Shown here piece by piece: positions 23,551-34,431 of a DNA stretch of 64,000 nucleotides. The notes beneath the pieces were generated by a model. The model searched no databases and was not told where the DNA came from. It saw only the letters and a list, made by a program, of their open reading frames with translations. The DNA is taken from assembly GCA_938091935.1 (NCBI GenBank), contig CALKNV010000001.1, positions 143,152 through 207,151 of the forward strand. The letters run 5' to 3'. Source of the DNA: an uncultured Pseudomonadales bacterium (GTDB lineage Bacteria; Pseudomonadota; Gammaproteobacteria; Pseudomonadales; Pseudohongiellaceae). The first letter of the stretch is position 1. Each line of letters opens with the position of its first letter. Position numbers and translations under genes: made by a program.

Positions 23551-25638
23551 ATGGCAAGTCTGAAACTAGATGCCCTGCCTTTGACCTACTTGAAAGGAGT
23601 AGGTCCAGCTCTCGCGAAAAAATTCAAACAGCTCGGCATTTCTTCGGTAGAGGATCTGCTTTTTCACCTGCCGTTGCGCTACGAAGACCGCACCAAGATC
23701 ACGCCCATTCGCCAGGCGCGAATGGGACAGTTAGTGCAGTTGGAAGGAGAGATTGGCAGTAGTTCGATCCAGTTCGGCAGACGGCGCAGCCTGCAGTGCG
23801 TGCTGGTGGACAAGACCGGCATTATTCATCTGCGCTTTTTCCACTTCAGTGCTGCGCAGAAAAATTCACTGGCTGAAGGAACCCGAATACGATGCTATGG
23901 CGAGCCCCGCAGGGGCCGCAGCGGCCTGGAAATCTACCATCCAGAATACCGGGTGCTGCAGCCTGGCCAGGAAGAACCGGTACCCGATACTTTTACAGCG
24001 ATATACCCGACCACCGAGGGCTTGCAGCAGGGGCGCCTGCGCAATGTCATCAATCAGGCGTTACAGCTGTTGGACAAAGCGGACGATCTGCAGGACTTTG
24101 TTCCCGCGCAGTTAATTGAGCAGTTCCAGCTCGCGGGCCTCACCGAGTCCATCAAGTTGATTCACCGGCCGCCTTTGGATGCCCCGCTAGAGTGGATGAA
24201 TTCAGACACCAACCCAGGTGCACAGCGACTGGCATTCGAGGAACTGCTGGCGCACAGGCTATGTATGCGCCAGTTCAAATCCCTGTATGCGCAGAACAAT
24301 GCACCTGCATTCAAACAGGGTGCTGAGCTGACCCAATCCTTTCGCCACAATCTGCCTTTCCGACTCACGTCAGGACAAGAACAGGCATTCGCCGAGATCG
24401 AAGCCGACCTAGGTCGCGAGACTCCCATGCTGAGATTACTGCAGGGGGACGTGGGCTCGGGCAAGACGGTGGTGGCAGCACTGACTGCATTAAAGTGCCT
24501 GGCTAGCGGGTATCAGGTGGCGCTAATGGCCCCTACAGAGATACTGGCGGAGCAGCATTACGACAATTTCAGGTCGTGGTTCGAGCCGCTTGATATAGCG
24601 GTCGGATGGCTTAGCGGGAAAACCAAAGCCGCACAACGTAAGCAAGTGCTTACTAATCTTGAAGATGGCAGCTGTCAGGTGCTGGTGGGAACCCATGCCC
24701 TATTTCAAGATCAGGTGAATTATCGAGCCCTGGGCCTGGTGATCATCGACGAACAGCATCGTTTCGGCGTGCATCAACGCCTGTCGCTGCGAGACAAGGC
24801 CGCGGTGAATAATCTGAGTCCCCACCAGTTAGTTATGACGGCAACTCCAATCCCTCGCACCCTGGCAATGAGCGCCTATGCTGACCTTGATTGCTCAGTA
24901 ATTGCGGAGCTGCCCCCAGGCCGCATGCCTGTGAATACTGCCCTGGTTTCAAACACCCGCCGCGATGAAGTCACCCAGCGTATACAACAAGCCTGCGCGT
25001 CTGGCCACCAGGCTTACTGGGTCTGTACCCTGATTGAAGAATCGGAGCAGCTTCAGGCCCAGGCTGCTGAGGTCACTGCAGAACAGCTGCAAAAGCAGCT
25101 GCCGGAGCTTCGAATCGGCCTTATTCACGGTCGCATGAAAGCCGCTGACAAACAGCGGGTGATGCAGGAATTCAAAGCCGGAAACACGCAGTTATTGGTG
25201 GCAACCACTGTCATCGAAGTCGGTGTGGATGTCCCCAATGCCAGCCTCATGGTAATTGAGAACCCAGAGCGCCTTGGCCTGGCCCAGCTCCACCAGCTCA
25301 GAGGCAGAATTGGCCGCGGCAGCGTGCAGAGCCACTGCATCATGCTCTATCAGACCCCATTATCAGAAAACGGCAAGCAGCGACTCGCGGTCATGCGAGA
25401 AAGCACCGACGGGTTCTATATTGCAGAGAAGGACCTGGAACTCAGGGGGCCTGGCCAAGTGCTAGGGACCCAACAGACTGGATTGATGACATTTCGGGTC
25501 GCAGATATCGGTCGAGATTCTTCTATGCTAGATGATGTAAAGCGGGTTTCTGAGAAGCTCACGGCGGATTATCCAGACGCCGTTGATCCTCTGGTTAATC
25601 GCTGGGTTGGTGAACGTATGCAGTTCGTCAATGTCTAG
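23551..25638 (+). CDS. recG: ATP-dependent DNA helicase RecG
   Basis: YLKGVGPALAKKFKQLGI, LLQGDVGSGKTVVA, DEQHRFGVHQR, MTATPIPRTLAM. Confidence 0.97.
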   Translation: MASLKLDALPLTYLKGVGPALAKKFKQLGISSVEDLLFHLPLRYEDRTKITPIRQARMGQLVQLEGEIGSSSIQFGRRRSLQCVLVDKTGIIHLRFFHFSAAQKNSLAEGTRIRCYGEPRRGRSGLEIYHPEYRVLQPGQEEPVPDTFTAIYPTTEGLQQGRLRNVINQALQLLDKADDLQDFVPAQLIEQFQLAGLTESIKLIHRPPLDAPLEWMNSDTNPGAQRLAFEELLAHRLCMRQFKSLYAQNNAPAFKQGAELTQSFRHNLPFRLTSGQEQAFAEIEADLGRETPMLRLLQGDVGSGKTVVAALTALKCLASGYQVALMAPTEILAEQHYDNFRSWFEPLDIAVGWLSGKTKAAQRKQVLTNLEDGSCQVLVGTHALFQDQVNYRALGLVIIDEQHRFGVHQRLSLRDKAAVNNLSPHQLVMTATPIPRTLAMSAYADLDCSVIAELPPGRMPVNTALVSNTRRDEVTQRIQQACASGHQAYWVCTLIEESEQLQAQAAEVTAEQLQKQLPELRIGLIHGRMKAADKQRVMQEFKAGNTQLLVATTVIEVGVDVPNASLMVIENPERLGLAQLHQLRGRIGRGSVQSHCIMLYQTPLSENGKQRLAVMRESTDGFYIAEKDLELRGPGQVLGTQQTGLMTFRVADIGRDSSMLDDVKRVSEKLTADYPDAVDPLVNRWVGERMQFVNV

Positions 25639-25762
25639 GCTGGAATTCATCAGAGTTTTTATCGATTTAACCCCTGGCAACTCCCGTTCTCTTCCCATAC
25701 CGAACCTATAGCGTATGGAAATTGCACCCTGTGGTGGTGCGAAGAAAAAGAGAGGACAACAA

Positions 25763-26160
25763 ATGGAAGCCATTAATCCAAACGACCAAAACAAGCCGCA
25801 TGCGAATCAGCGCTTGTCGGGCCTGAAGGCCTATCCCCATGTTGAATCACTGCACCGCGTTGATTGACCAGGACGAGGTCTGTGATGAGCTCAAAATCAT
25901 CTGCGGCCAGGATGACCCTGAGACTGAAATTCACCAGGTGCCGCGTCTCTTCACGCGATGCATCGCTTGAGCATGAGCCATTCTATGCGGGTAAGAACAG
26001 CGCCTATCCAAATCTTATCTTCATGGCACTATGACTGCTGCGTCAGCATGGAATCGGAGATGCTTCTGAAGAAGAAATATCCAAATTTCTGTAGGAGCGC
26101 TTCGAACAAGATCCGGAAGAGTAGAACGCATAGTCGAAAAAGTGTTGGCGTCTTAAGACG
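25763..26160 (+). pseudogene. Decayed small ORF between recG and ubiA (frameshifts and in-frame stops)
   Basis: Successive frames give MEAINPNDQNKPHANQRLSGLKAYPHV | MLNHCTALIDQDEVCDELKIICGQDDPETEIHQVPRLFTR | DASLEHEPFYAGKNSAYPNLIFMAL*LLRQHGIGDASEEEISKFL*ERFEQDPEE*; upstream purine-rich RBS-like GAGAGGACAACAAATG. Confidence 0.5.
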
Positions 26161-26303
26161 ACATCATCGCGATTACGAACAATGTCCCGCCCTTGGCGGC
26201 TCGATGAAAATCAGACGCGCTGCGGCAGCAGAGTGTCTATCATGTCCAAAATCTTTTATGCTACGCGCTTGTTTTCAATTGCTGTATTTTTAGAAGTGCG
26301 TGC

Positions 26304-27245
26304 ATGGCAAATGCTTTAACGTCAGCCTGGTCAAAACTAGTCTCTGAATTTCGAACTGGGTTTGTAACCAGATTACGCACCAGGTTTCCCGAATTCTTCG
26401 GCAAACTCCCGGCCTTTGTGCAACTGGCGCGCCTGGACAGGCCTGTTGGCATTCTGTTGCTGCTATGGCCCACTATCAGTGCCCTGTGGATTGCCGCCGA
26501 AGGCTTTCCTAGCCTTTCCTTACTGCTGATATTCAGCCTAGGAACGGCAGTCATGCGTTCCGCAGGCTGCTGCATTAATGACTATGCTGATTACAAAATT
26601 GATGGGCATGTAGACAGAACCGTAAATCGGCCTCTTGCTCGAGGAATCCTTACCCGAAAAGACGCCATAGCGTGTTTTATATTCCTCTCGACTATTGGTT
26701 TTTTCCTGGTATTGCTTACCAACTGGACGACCGTGCTGTTGTCGTTCGGTGCTATCGTCGTTGTTTCTGTCTATCCATTCATGAAGCGGTTTACCAATTT
26801 ACCGCAGGTGGTATTGGGTGTGGCATTTTCATGGGGAATATTAATGGCGTTTACTGCAGCAACGGGTACCGTGCCCGCTGCGGCTATACTGCTTTTTGTC
26901 GCCAATGCTCTTTGGACTATTGCCTACGATACTGAGTACGCAATGGTTGATCGAGAATTCGATAAAGAAATAGGGGTCAAGTCTACCGCGATATTGTTCG
27001 GCGACGCCGACAAGGTGATTATCGCCATGCTGCAGGGTATGTTTGTGTTCGCAATGTTTCTGGCAGGCCAGCGCTTTGATCTAGGCACCGCCTATAACCT
27101 GTCTTTGCTGATTGCCAGCGGGCTGCTTGTTTACCAACAGTACCTGATTCGTGAGCGCACACCAGGCCAATGCTTCAAAGCCTTCCTCAACAATAACTGG
27201 GTAGGCGCCGTAATCTTCGCTGGCATCGCACTTAGCTACCTCTGA
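26304..27245 (+). CDS. ubiA: 4-hydroxybenzoate octaprenyltransferase UbiA
   Basis: LDRPVGILLLLWPTISALWIAA, RSAGCCINDYADYKIDGHVDRTVNRPLA, YDTEYAMVDREFDKEIGVKSTAILFG; exact start uncertain. Confidence 0.94.
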   Translation: MANALTSAWSKLVSEFRTGFVTRLRTRFPEFFGKLPAFVQLARLDRPVGILLLLWPTISALWIAAEGFPSLSLLLIFSLGTAVMRSAGCCINDYADYKIDGHVDRTVNRPLARGILTRKDAIACFIFLSTIGFFLVLLTNWTTVLLSFGAIVVVSVYPFMKRFTNLPQVVLGVAFSWGILMAFTAATGTVPAAAILLFVANALWTIAYDTEYAMVDREFDKEIGVKSTAILFGDADKVIIAMLQGMFVFAMFLAGQRFDLGTAYNLSLLIASGLLVYQQYLIRERTPGQCFKAFLNNNWVGAVIFAGIALSYL

Positions 27246-27272
27246 GCGGCCTGCTCCATTGAACAGGCCGCT
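27245..27272. terminator. Hairpin at the ubiA/acyl-CoA dehydrogenase convergent junction
   Basis: AGCGGCCTG - 10 nt - CAGGCCGCT perfect 9-bp stem; no T-tract. Confidence 0.45.
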
Positions 27273-27304
27273 TAGGAAACGAATTCAGCTACTGAGCAAT
27301 GTGC

Positions 27305-28492
27305 TCAGGTAAATGCCTGAATGCCGGTTTGGGCTCGCCCCAAGATAAGCGCGTGAATATCCTGGGTTCCCTCGTAGGTATTGACGACTTCCAGGTTCTG
27401 CGAGTGGCGCATGACCGGATACTCATCAGAAATACCGTTACCCCCCAGCATGTCGCGCGCTTCACGTGCCGCATCCAGCGCTTTCAGACAAGAATTGCGC
27501 TTCAATAGAGAGATAAGTGGCGGTGCGAGTTTGCCTTCATCGCGCAGGCGACAGGCCTGCAGACAACCCTGCAAGCCGAGAGAGATATCGGTCTGCATTT
27601 GCGCCAGCTTTTTCTGAATCAATTGATTTGCAGCCAGGGGCTTGCGGAATTGTTTGCGATCAAGCGTATATTGCAGCGCGGCATGCCAGCAGGTCTCTGC
27701 TGCGCCTAGCGCACCCCAGGCGATGCCAAGGCGAGCTGAATTCAGGCAACTAAAGGGCCCGTTGAGCCCCTGGGCCAGAGGCAGCTTGTTTTCTTCCGGG
27801 ACGAAAACTTCGTCCATTACAATCTCGCCCGTTACCGAAGCGCGCAGGGCAAGCTTGCCTTCTATCTTCGGCGCGCTAAGACCATCCATCCCTTTATCCA
27901 GGATGAACCCTCGGATGACGCCATCGTCGTCCTTGGCCCACACCACGAAAACATCTGCAATCGGGGAGTTGCTGATCCAGTTCTTGGCGCCGGATACACT
28001 GTATCCGCCCGCGACAGATTTGGCTCGGGTAATCATGGAGCCTGGATCGGAGCCATGATCTGGCTCGGTCAGACCGAAACAGCCGATATATTCGCCGGAT
28101 GCGAGCTTTGGCAGGTATTTCGCCTTCTGCTCTTCGCTGCCAAACGCATTGATCGGGTGCATAACCAGACTGGATTGCACAGACATCATGGAGCGGTAGC
28201 CAGAATCAACGGCTTCGATCTCCTTGGCAATGAGGCCGTAGCAAACATAGTTCATGCCGGCACAGTCATAGCCCTCTATCATGGGGCCAAGCAGGCCCAG
28301 TTCCCCCATCTCCCTGAAGATCGCGGGGTCTGTGACTTCGTTGCGATAGGCTTCTTTTACACGCGGGAGCAACTTATTCTGCGCGTACTGCCGTGCGGTA
28401 TCCCGCACCATACGCTCTTCTTCGCTAAGTTGTTCCTCCATGAGGAATGGATCCTGCCAATTAAAAGGCACGTCGTCTTGTCGAACCGACAT
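27305..28492 (-). CDS. Acyl-CoA dehydrogenase, glutaryl-CoA dehydrogenase type
   Basis: [40 protein letters not shown] ending, [30 protein letters not shown]. Confidence 0.88.
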   Translation of the reverse strand: MSVRQDDVPFNWQDPFLMEEQLSEEERMVRDTARQYAQNKLLPRVKEAYRNEVTDPAIFREMGELGLLGPMIEGYDCAGMNYVCYGLIAKEIEAVDSGYRSMMSVQSSLVMHPINAFGSEEQKAKYLPKLASGEYIGCFGLTEPDHGSDPGSMITRAKSVAGGYSVSGAKNWISNSPIADVFVVWAKDDDGVIRGFILDKGMDGLSAPKIEGKLALRASVTGEIVMDEVFVPEENKLPLAQGLNGPFSCLNSARLGIAWGALGAAETCWHAALQYTLDRKQFRKPLAANQLIQKKLAQMQTDISLGLQGCLQACRLRDEGKLAPPLISLLKRNSCLKALDAAREARDMLGGNGISDEYPVMRHSQNLEVVNTYEGTQDIHALILGRAQTGIQAFT

Positions 28493-28686
28493 TCTGCTCT
28501 CCTGCGAGTTAATGATTGGCCCGGCGGCAAACGCCGGGCGCAGTATTCTAGCAAATTAGCAGCTTCTTCACGAAGTCTGTATCCCCATGAATCTGACAAG
28601 AGCGCACCAGAGTTTACTCGCTAAATTGCCCGTTTTAGGGCCTTTTTCCGGGACGCCGAATCGTGGAGAAGTTAGAATACGCCGCC

Positions 28687-30894
28687 ATGGATGTATCCTA
28701 CATACTCGACTCATTAAATGAGCAACAACGGAATGCGGTAGCGAGCCCTGCCCAGAGTCTGCTTGTGCTGGCCGGCGCAGGCAGCGGCAAGACCCGGGTT
28801 CTTGTCCACCGAATCGCCTGGTTGCTCCAGGCCGAACATGTCTCACCTTTTTCGATCCTGGCGGTGACTTTCACCAACAAAGCAGCGCGGGAGATGAGGG
28901 GCAGAATCGAAGAACTCATGGGGCAGTCTTTCGGCGGCATGTGGGTCGGGACTTTTCATGGCCTGGCCCACCGTCTTCTGCGCAGCCACTGGCAGGAAGC
29001 CGATTTGCCTGAAGATTTTCATATCCTCGATGCGGATGACCAGCTGCGGCTGATCAAGAGGATTAACCGAACCCTTCAGATTGATGAAGAAAGATGGCCT
29101 GCCAAGCAGTGCCAATGGTACATCAACTCCCAAAAGGATGAGGGGCTTCGGGCTGGCAACATCGAACACTTCGATGATGACTACACCAAGACCATGCTCG
29201 ACATTTACAAGGCCTACGAAGAGGCCTGCGACCGCGGCGGCATGATCGATTTTGGCGAGATACTGCTGAGGGCGCACGAGCTGTGGCTAAAGAACCCGCA
29301 GATTTTGCAGCACTATCAACAACGCTTTCAGTACGTGTTGGTGGATGAATTTCAGGACACCAATACGATCCAGTATGCCTGGTTAAGAGTCCTGGCGGGA
29401 GCTGACAACCAGTTGATGGTAGTGGGTGATGATGACCAATCCATTTATGGCTGGCGCGGTGCGCGCATCGAAAACATTCAACAGTTTGGCAGCGATTTTC
29501 CTGACTCAGATATCGTGCGCCTCGAGCAAAACTACCGATCAACTTCCAACATTCTCAACGCAGCCAACAAGCTAATTGCCCATAACCAGGGCAGGCTCGG
29601 TAAAAACCTTTGGACCGACGGTGCCGAAGGCGAACTCATTAGTCTCTATGAAGCATTCAATGAGCAAGACGAAGCGCGCTTCATTGTGGATCGTTTGCAG
29701 GATTGGTTCAATGGCGGCAATCGACGCTCGGATGCAGCGATTCTCTATCGCTCGAACGCACAGTCCCGCGAACTGGAAGAAGCGTTGCTCAGAGTCGGTA
29801 TGCCTTATCGAATCTATGGCGGCCATCGTTTCTATGAGCGGCTTGAAATCAAGAATGCGCTGTCGTATCTGCGCCTGCTGGTGAATCGCCATGATGACAC
29901 CGCGGTAGAGCGAATAATCAACGTGCCAACGCGCGGTATCGGCGGTAAGACTATCGACACCATTCGCCAGGTCGCCAGGGAGCACAATTGCTCGCTGTGG
30001 CAGGCATGCGTCGAAGCAGTGAATCAAACCTTGCTGAGCTCACGCGCATCGAATGCTGTGCTGGCATTCCTGCAATTGATCGATGAGATGCAAAAGGCAT
30101 GTGAACCGCTGGAGCTGCATGAAAAAGCAGCTTATATCGTGGAACACAGCGGTCTGGTGCAGCATCATGAAAAAGAGGGGGGCGAGAAGGCGCGGGCACG
30201 AATCGAAAACCTTGAGGAGCTGATTACCGCTGCCAGCAGCTTCGATGACCCCGGAATGGACGAAGAAGAAATTGACGTCAGTGCCAGCTCCTTCCTTGCG
30301 GCCTTTCTCGATCAGGCTTCACTGGATGCCGGCGATACCCAGGCAGAGGAGAGTGAGGATGCGGTGCAGCTGATGACTTTACATTCAGCCAAGGGGCTGG
30401 AGTTTCAGCTGGTATTCCTGACAGGTCTGGAGGAGGGCTTGTTTCCTCACAAGATGTCGATGGATAACCTGGCCGGGCTGGAAGAAGAGCGGCGCCTTTG
30501 TTACGTGGGTATCACCCGCGCCAAGAATAAGCTTTATATGAGCTACGCCGAATCGCGTCGTATGCATGGCGATGTAAACCTTTGCCGCCCCTCTCGATTT
30601 ATTAAAGAAGTACCAACCGAGCTGGTCGAGGAAGTCCGCCTCAAGACCACCATAAACCGTGGCCACATGCCCAGCCGAGGCGGAGTCTCGCTGGGAAATA
30701 AATCTGCACATGGCGCAGAAGTTCCGGAGACACAGATCTCACTTGGCCAACGTGTTGCACACGGCAAATTCGGCGAAGGGGTCGTATTAAACTACGAAGG
30801 GCAGGGCAGTAATGCCAGGGTCCAGGTAAACTTCGATGCAGTAGGAAGCAAGTGGCTGGTCCTTTCTTATGCCAAACTTGAAGTTCTGGGCTGA
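28687..30894 (+). CDS. uvrD: DNA helicase II UvrD
   Basis: LLVLAGAGSGKTRVLVHRIAWL, VDEFQDTNTIQYAWLR, TLHSAKGLEFQLVFLTGLEEGLFPH, C-terminal GQRVAHGKFGEGVVL. Confidence 0.96.
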   Translation: MDVSYILDSLNEQQRNAVASPAQSLLVLAGAGSGKTRVLVHRIAWLLQAEHVSPFSILAVTFTNKAAREMRGRIEELMGQSFGGMWVGTFHGLAHRLLRSHWQEADLPEDFHILDADDQLRLIKRINRTLQIDEERWPAKQCQWYINSQKDEGLRAGNIEHFDDDYTKTMLDIYKAYEEACDRGGMIDFGEILLRAHELWLKNPQILQHYQQRFQYVLVDEFQDTNTIQYAWLRVLAGADNQLMVVGDDDQSIYGWRGARIENIQQFGSDFPDSDIVRLEQNYRSTSNILNAANKLIAHNQGRLGKNLWTDGAEGELISLYEAFNEQDEARFIVDRLQDWFNGGNRRSDAAILYRSNAQSRELEEALLRVGMPYRIYGGHRFYERLEIKNALSYLRLLVNRHDDTAVERIINVPTRGIGGKTIDTIRQVAREHNCSLWQACVEAVNQTLLSSRASNAVLAFLQLIDEMQKACEPLELHEKAAYIVEHSGLVQHHEKEGGEKARARIENLEELITAASSFDDPGMDEEEIDVSASSFLAAFLDQASLDAGDTQAEESEDAVQLMTLHSAKGLEFQLVFLTGLEEGLFPHKMSMDNLAGLEEERRLCYVGITRAKNKLYMSYAESRRMHGDVNLCRPSRFIKEVPTELVEEVRLKTTINRGHMPSRGGVSLGNKSAHGAEVPETQISLGQRVAHGKFGEGVVLNYEGQGSNARVQVNFDAVGSKWLVLSYAKLEVLG

Positions 30895-30927
30895 GCCTGG
30901 CAGCTACTAAATTAAAAACCCAAGAGT

Positions 30928-32076
30928 ATGCTCATGCTAACTAACTTGAACAAGTTTCTCTTCATCATCTTCGTTTCGCTCACGCTTGTTGCCTGCGGTG
31001 GTGAAAACGGCGGCGCCTCTCAGAATACTGACTCAGCAAACGGCTTTGCCGCATCCGTAGCAACCGCCGAGCAGGAAGTCTACGAGTGGAAGATGATTAC
31101 TTCCTGGCCAAAGAACCTGCCGGCACTTGGCACTTCTCCTGAATACTTCGCCGATATTGTGGAGACCATGAGCAACGGTCGCATGAAGATTCGGGTCTAT
31201 GGAGCAAACGAGCTGGTTGGCGGTTTGGAAGTGTTCGATGCGGTTTCGCAAGGCGTCGCCGAGATTGGGCATACCGGGGCATACTACTGGCAAGGAAAGA
31301 TACCTGGCACTCCTTTCTTTTCATCAATACCTTTTGGCATGACCAGCTATGAACAGGACGCCTGGTTGCGCTTCGGTGGCGGTAATGAGCTGTGGCGCGA
31401 GGTCTATGCCCCCTTCAATCTAATTCCTGTGCGTGGGGGTAACTCAGGCACCCAAATGTTCGGTTGGTTCAATAAGGAGATTAACTCCCTATCCGACTTG
31501 CAGGGACTGAAGATGCGCATCCCAAGCCTTGGTGGTGAAGTATTTCGACGTGCCGGCGGTGTGCCAGTAACCATGCAAGTAAGCGAGGTCTTCACCGCAC
31601 TGCAGACAGGTGCACTCGATGCGACCGAGTTTGTGAGCCCCTATAACGATTTAGCTGCTGGCTATCACACGGTAGCGGACTACTACTACTATCCAGGCTG
31701 GCATGAACCTGGCTCGACTCTGGAAACCCTGTTCAACAAAGAGCGCTTCGAAGCCCTGCCGGAGGACCTGCAGGCAATCTTGTTGGCTGGTGCTGAAGTA
31801 ATGAACCAGAACCTGTTAGATGAGTTGATGGCGAAGAATAACGAGGCCCTGAGAACCCTGGTTGAAGACCACGGTGTTGAAATGCGACGCCTACCCGATG
31901 ATGTGCTGGTCGAATTACGCCGTCTTTCAGATCAAGTGGTGCAGGAGCTCGCTGCATCAGATGAAACCACACGCCGGATCTATGAGTCCTGGAGCAGTTT
32001 CCGAAATGGCGTCATGAACTACAACAGGATCGCGGAAGAAGCACTTATCGAAGCCCGCAAACTGCCGCTAGACTAA
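30928..32076 (+). CDS. TRAP transporter substrate-binding lipoprotein (DctP family)
   Basis: Lipobox LVAC at residue ~22; WKMITSWPKNLPALGTSPEYFADIVETMSNGRMKIRVYGANELVGGLEVFDAVSQGVAEIGHTGAYYWQGK. Confidence 0.92.
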   Translation: MLMLTNLNKFLFIIFVSLTLVACGGENGGASQNTDSANGFAASVATAEQEVYEWKMITSWPKNLPALGTSPEYFADIVETMSNGRMKIRVYGANELVGGLEVFDAVSQGVAEIGHTGAYYWQGKIPGTPFFSSIPFGMTSYEQDAWLRFGGGNELWREVYAPFNLIPVRGGNSGTQMFGWFNKEINSLSDLQGLKMRIPSLGGEVFRRAGGVPVTMQVSEVFTALQTGALDATEFVSPYNDLAAGYHTVADYYYYPGWHEPGSTLETLFNKERFEALPEDLQAILLAGAEVMNQNLLDELMAKNNEALRTLVEDHGVEMRRLPDDVLVELRRLSDQVVQELAASDETTRRIYESWSSFRNGVMNYNRIAEEALIEARKLPLD

Positions 32077-32098
32077 CGCCGACAGAAACCAATATAGA

Positions 32099-32488
32099 TC
32101 AGATCTCTGGTAGTGCTCTCGGCTTACCAGAGTCATCAATTGCAACGAACACGAATAGCCCGTCGGCTACCTTTATGCCGTCACTCTGATTAACACGCTG
32201 CCAGGTCCAAACGTCCACTGCAATATGCACAGAGGTGCGGCCTTTTTTTACCACCCGGCAATAGCAACTCACTGTCGCTCCAACCTTTACCGGCCGGAGA
32301 AAGGTGACGTTTTCAATGGCAACCGTTGCCGATCGGCCACCGGTGACCTGCTTACTGATGATGCCGGCAGCAAGGTCCATTTGCGACACTAACCAGCCGC
32401 CGAATATATCCCCATTGGCATTGGTATCTTTTGGCATTGCCAGGGTTTGCAAAGCCAACTCTCCCTGAATCTCTGGGTTTTCAGACAT
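32099..32488 (-). CDS. YciA-type acyl-CoA thioesterase (hotdog fold)
   Basis: LQTLAMPKDTNANGDIFGGWLVSQMDLAAGIISKQVTGGRSATVAIENVTFLRPVKVGATVSCY. Confidence 0.92.
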   Translation of the reverse strand: MSENPEIQGELALQTLAMPKDTNANGDIFGGWLVSQMDLAAGIISKQVTGGRSATVAIENVTFLRPVKVGATVSCYCRVVKKGRTSVHIAVDVWTWQRVNQSDGIKVADGLFVFVAIDDSGKPRALPEI

Positions 32489-32515
32489 GCTTCGAACCTG
32501 AATAGTGAAAACGAA

Positions 32516-33892
32516 TCATTGATTAAGCACTGACGGCAGCCAGGTTGCCAGGCCTGGCTGAAAGGCCAGCAAGATCAGCAACAGTAGCTGCAAGATAACG
32601 AAGGGGATTACGCCGCGATAAATATCGCCTGTTGCCACTTCGGCTGGCGCTACACTGCGTAAATAAAACAGCGAGAAACCGAACGGCGGGGTAAGAAAAG
32701 ACGTCTGCAAATTGATTGCAATCATCACACCCAGCCAGACTGGGTCCAGCCCCATTCCCAATAGCACCGGGCCAACAAGCGGCACCACCATGAAGGTGAT
32801 CTCAATAAAGTCCAGGATGAATCCCAGCAGAAAGATTACCAGCATGACTACCAGGGTTGCCCCCACCACTCCGCCCGGCATGACGGCAAACAGCTCTTCG
32901 ATTAACTCCTCACCGCCGAAGCCACGAAAAATAGACGAGAAAATTGTCGCGCCTACGAGGATCAGATAGACCATGGAAGTGATACGAGTGGTCTCAATGG
33001 CGACTTCATGCACCACAGACAGATTAAGCATGCGCCTGCTTGCCGCCAGCGCCATGGCGCCGAGAGCACCAACCGACGCCGCCTCCGTTGGAGTTGCGAT
33101 GCCCATCAGGATCGAACCTAATACTGCAACCATCAGGATGACCGGTGGAAACAGCCCTTTTAGAAGCGCCGTCAAAAGATGGCTCTCTTCGGCTCCACCC
33201 GTTTCAGCACCAGGCGCCAACTCTGGTTTCACCATGGCAACGAGAAACACATAAAGACCATAGGCGATCACCAGCAGTAAACCAGGAATAATGGCCCCGG
33301 CGAACAGGTCGCCGATAGAAACAAAGTCCGGTGCGAACACGCCGGCATTCAGCTGTGATTGCTGATAGGCATTGGAGATTACCTCCCCGAGCAGCACGAG
33401 GCAGATAGATGGCGGGATGATTTGCCCCAGGGTTCCAGTGGCGCAAAGGGTGCCGCAAGCAAGTGCCGGCTGGTAGCCCGCTCGCAGCATTGATGGCAAG
33501 GACAGAATGCCCATGGTAACAACGGTGGCACCGACTATGCCGGTACTGGCCGCCAGCAACATGCCTACCAGGATAACCGAAATACCAAGCCCTCCGGGCA
33601 GCCTCCGGAAAACCACTTCCATGTTCTTAAGCAAGTCTTCGGCGATGCGAGATTTCTCCAGCATCGAGCCCATGAACACAAATAATGGCACAGCAAACAG
33701 ATTCTGATTAACCAGAATGCCATAGATGCGGTTGGGGATCAGCGAGATAAATGCGAGATCAAACACACCAGCAATTTCGCCGATTCCGGCAAATAAAAGT
33801 GAGACTCCTGCCAGGGTGAGCGCCACGGGATAGCCTGCCATCAGAAACAGACACACGACAAGGAACAGGATTAACGGCAAGTACTCTGCCAA
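32516..33892 (-). CDS. TRAP transporter large permease (DctM family)
   Basis: Multi-TM protein with PLFVFMGSMLEKS, LPSMLRAGYQPALACGTLCATGTLGQIIPPSI, GIATPTEAASVGALGA. Confidence 0.95.
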   Translation of the reverse strand: MAEYLPLILFLVVCLFLMAGYPVALTLAGVSLLFAGIGEIAGVFDLAFISLIPNRIYGILVNQNLFAVPLFVFMGSMLEKSRIAEDLLKNMEVVFRRLPGGLGISVILVGMLLAASTGIVGATVVTMGILSLPSMLRAGYQPALACGTLCATGTLGQIIPPSICLVLLGEVISNAYQQSQLNAGVFAPDFVSIGDLFAGAIIPGLLLVIAYGLYVFLVAMVKPELAPGAETGGAEESHLLTALLKGLFPPVILMVAVLGSILMGIATPTEAASVGALGAMALAASRRMLNLSVVHEVAIETTRITSMVYLILVGATIFSSIFRGFGGEELIEELFAVMPGGVVGATLVVMLVIFLLGFILDFIEITFMVVPLVGPVLLGMGLDPVWLGVMIAINLQTSFLTPPFGFSLFYLRSVAPAEVATGDIYRGVIPFVILQLLLLILLAFQPGLATWLPSVLNQ

Positions 33893-33894
33893 AC

Positions 33895-34431
33895 TTAATC
33901 TGCTCCGGGAGAATTATTGGCGTCATCGGCCGCTGCTGTACCAAGGATTTGCTGCAACGACTTCATCGCCTCTGCTATGCCCTGAATAATTAACAGCAGG
34001 GGAAGCGCTAGCAGGGATGCTTTAAGCAAATAAACATAAGGCAGTCCGCTAGACTCAGCGGACCCTTCCCGAATGCGCCAGGAAACCGCAACATAGTCCC
34101 AGCTTGCCCAAATGATGAAACCTGCTGTCAGAGTCAAAAAGATGCCTGTGCCCAGCAGGTCGATCAGTCCACGGGCCCTTGGCGAAAGCCGGTTATAAAA
34201 TACATCAACCCTGACATGACCCTGTTGCTTGAGAGTATAGGCAGCACCGAAAGTGAAAATCAGCGCATTGAGATACATGACGGACTCTTGCAGGGCGATG
34301 GAGCCGATCTGGAAGGCATAGCGCAAGACCACAATCAGGCCCATGACCAAAACCATGGCCAGAGCCAGCCAGGAGATCCACCGTCCCAGGCTTTCATTTA
34401 GTGTATCTATTAGTCTTATCAGGTTTTTCAT
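33895..34431 (-). CDS. TRAP transporter small permease (DctQ family)
   Basis: 4 TM; ALQESVMYLNALIFTFGAAYTLKQQGHVRVDVFY signature; start refined from 34461. Confidence 0.93.
   Translation of the reverse strand: MKNLIRLIDTLNESLGRWISWLALAMVLVMGLIVVLRYAFQIGSIALQESVMYLNALIFTFGAAYTLKQQGHVRVDVFYNRLSPRARGLIDLLGTGIFLTLTAGFIIWASWDYVAVSWRIREGSAESSGLPYVYLLKASLLALPLLLIIQGIAEAMKSLQQILGTAAADDANNSPGAD

Noticed and set aside
28562-28686. LexA box upstream of uvrD
   Set aside because: No CTGT-N8-ACAG match could be seen by eye.
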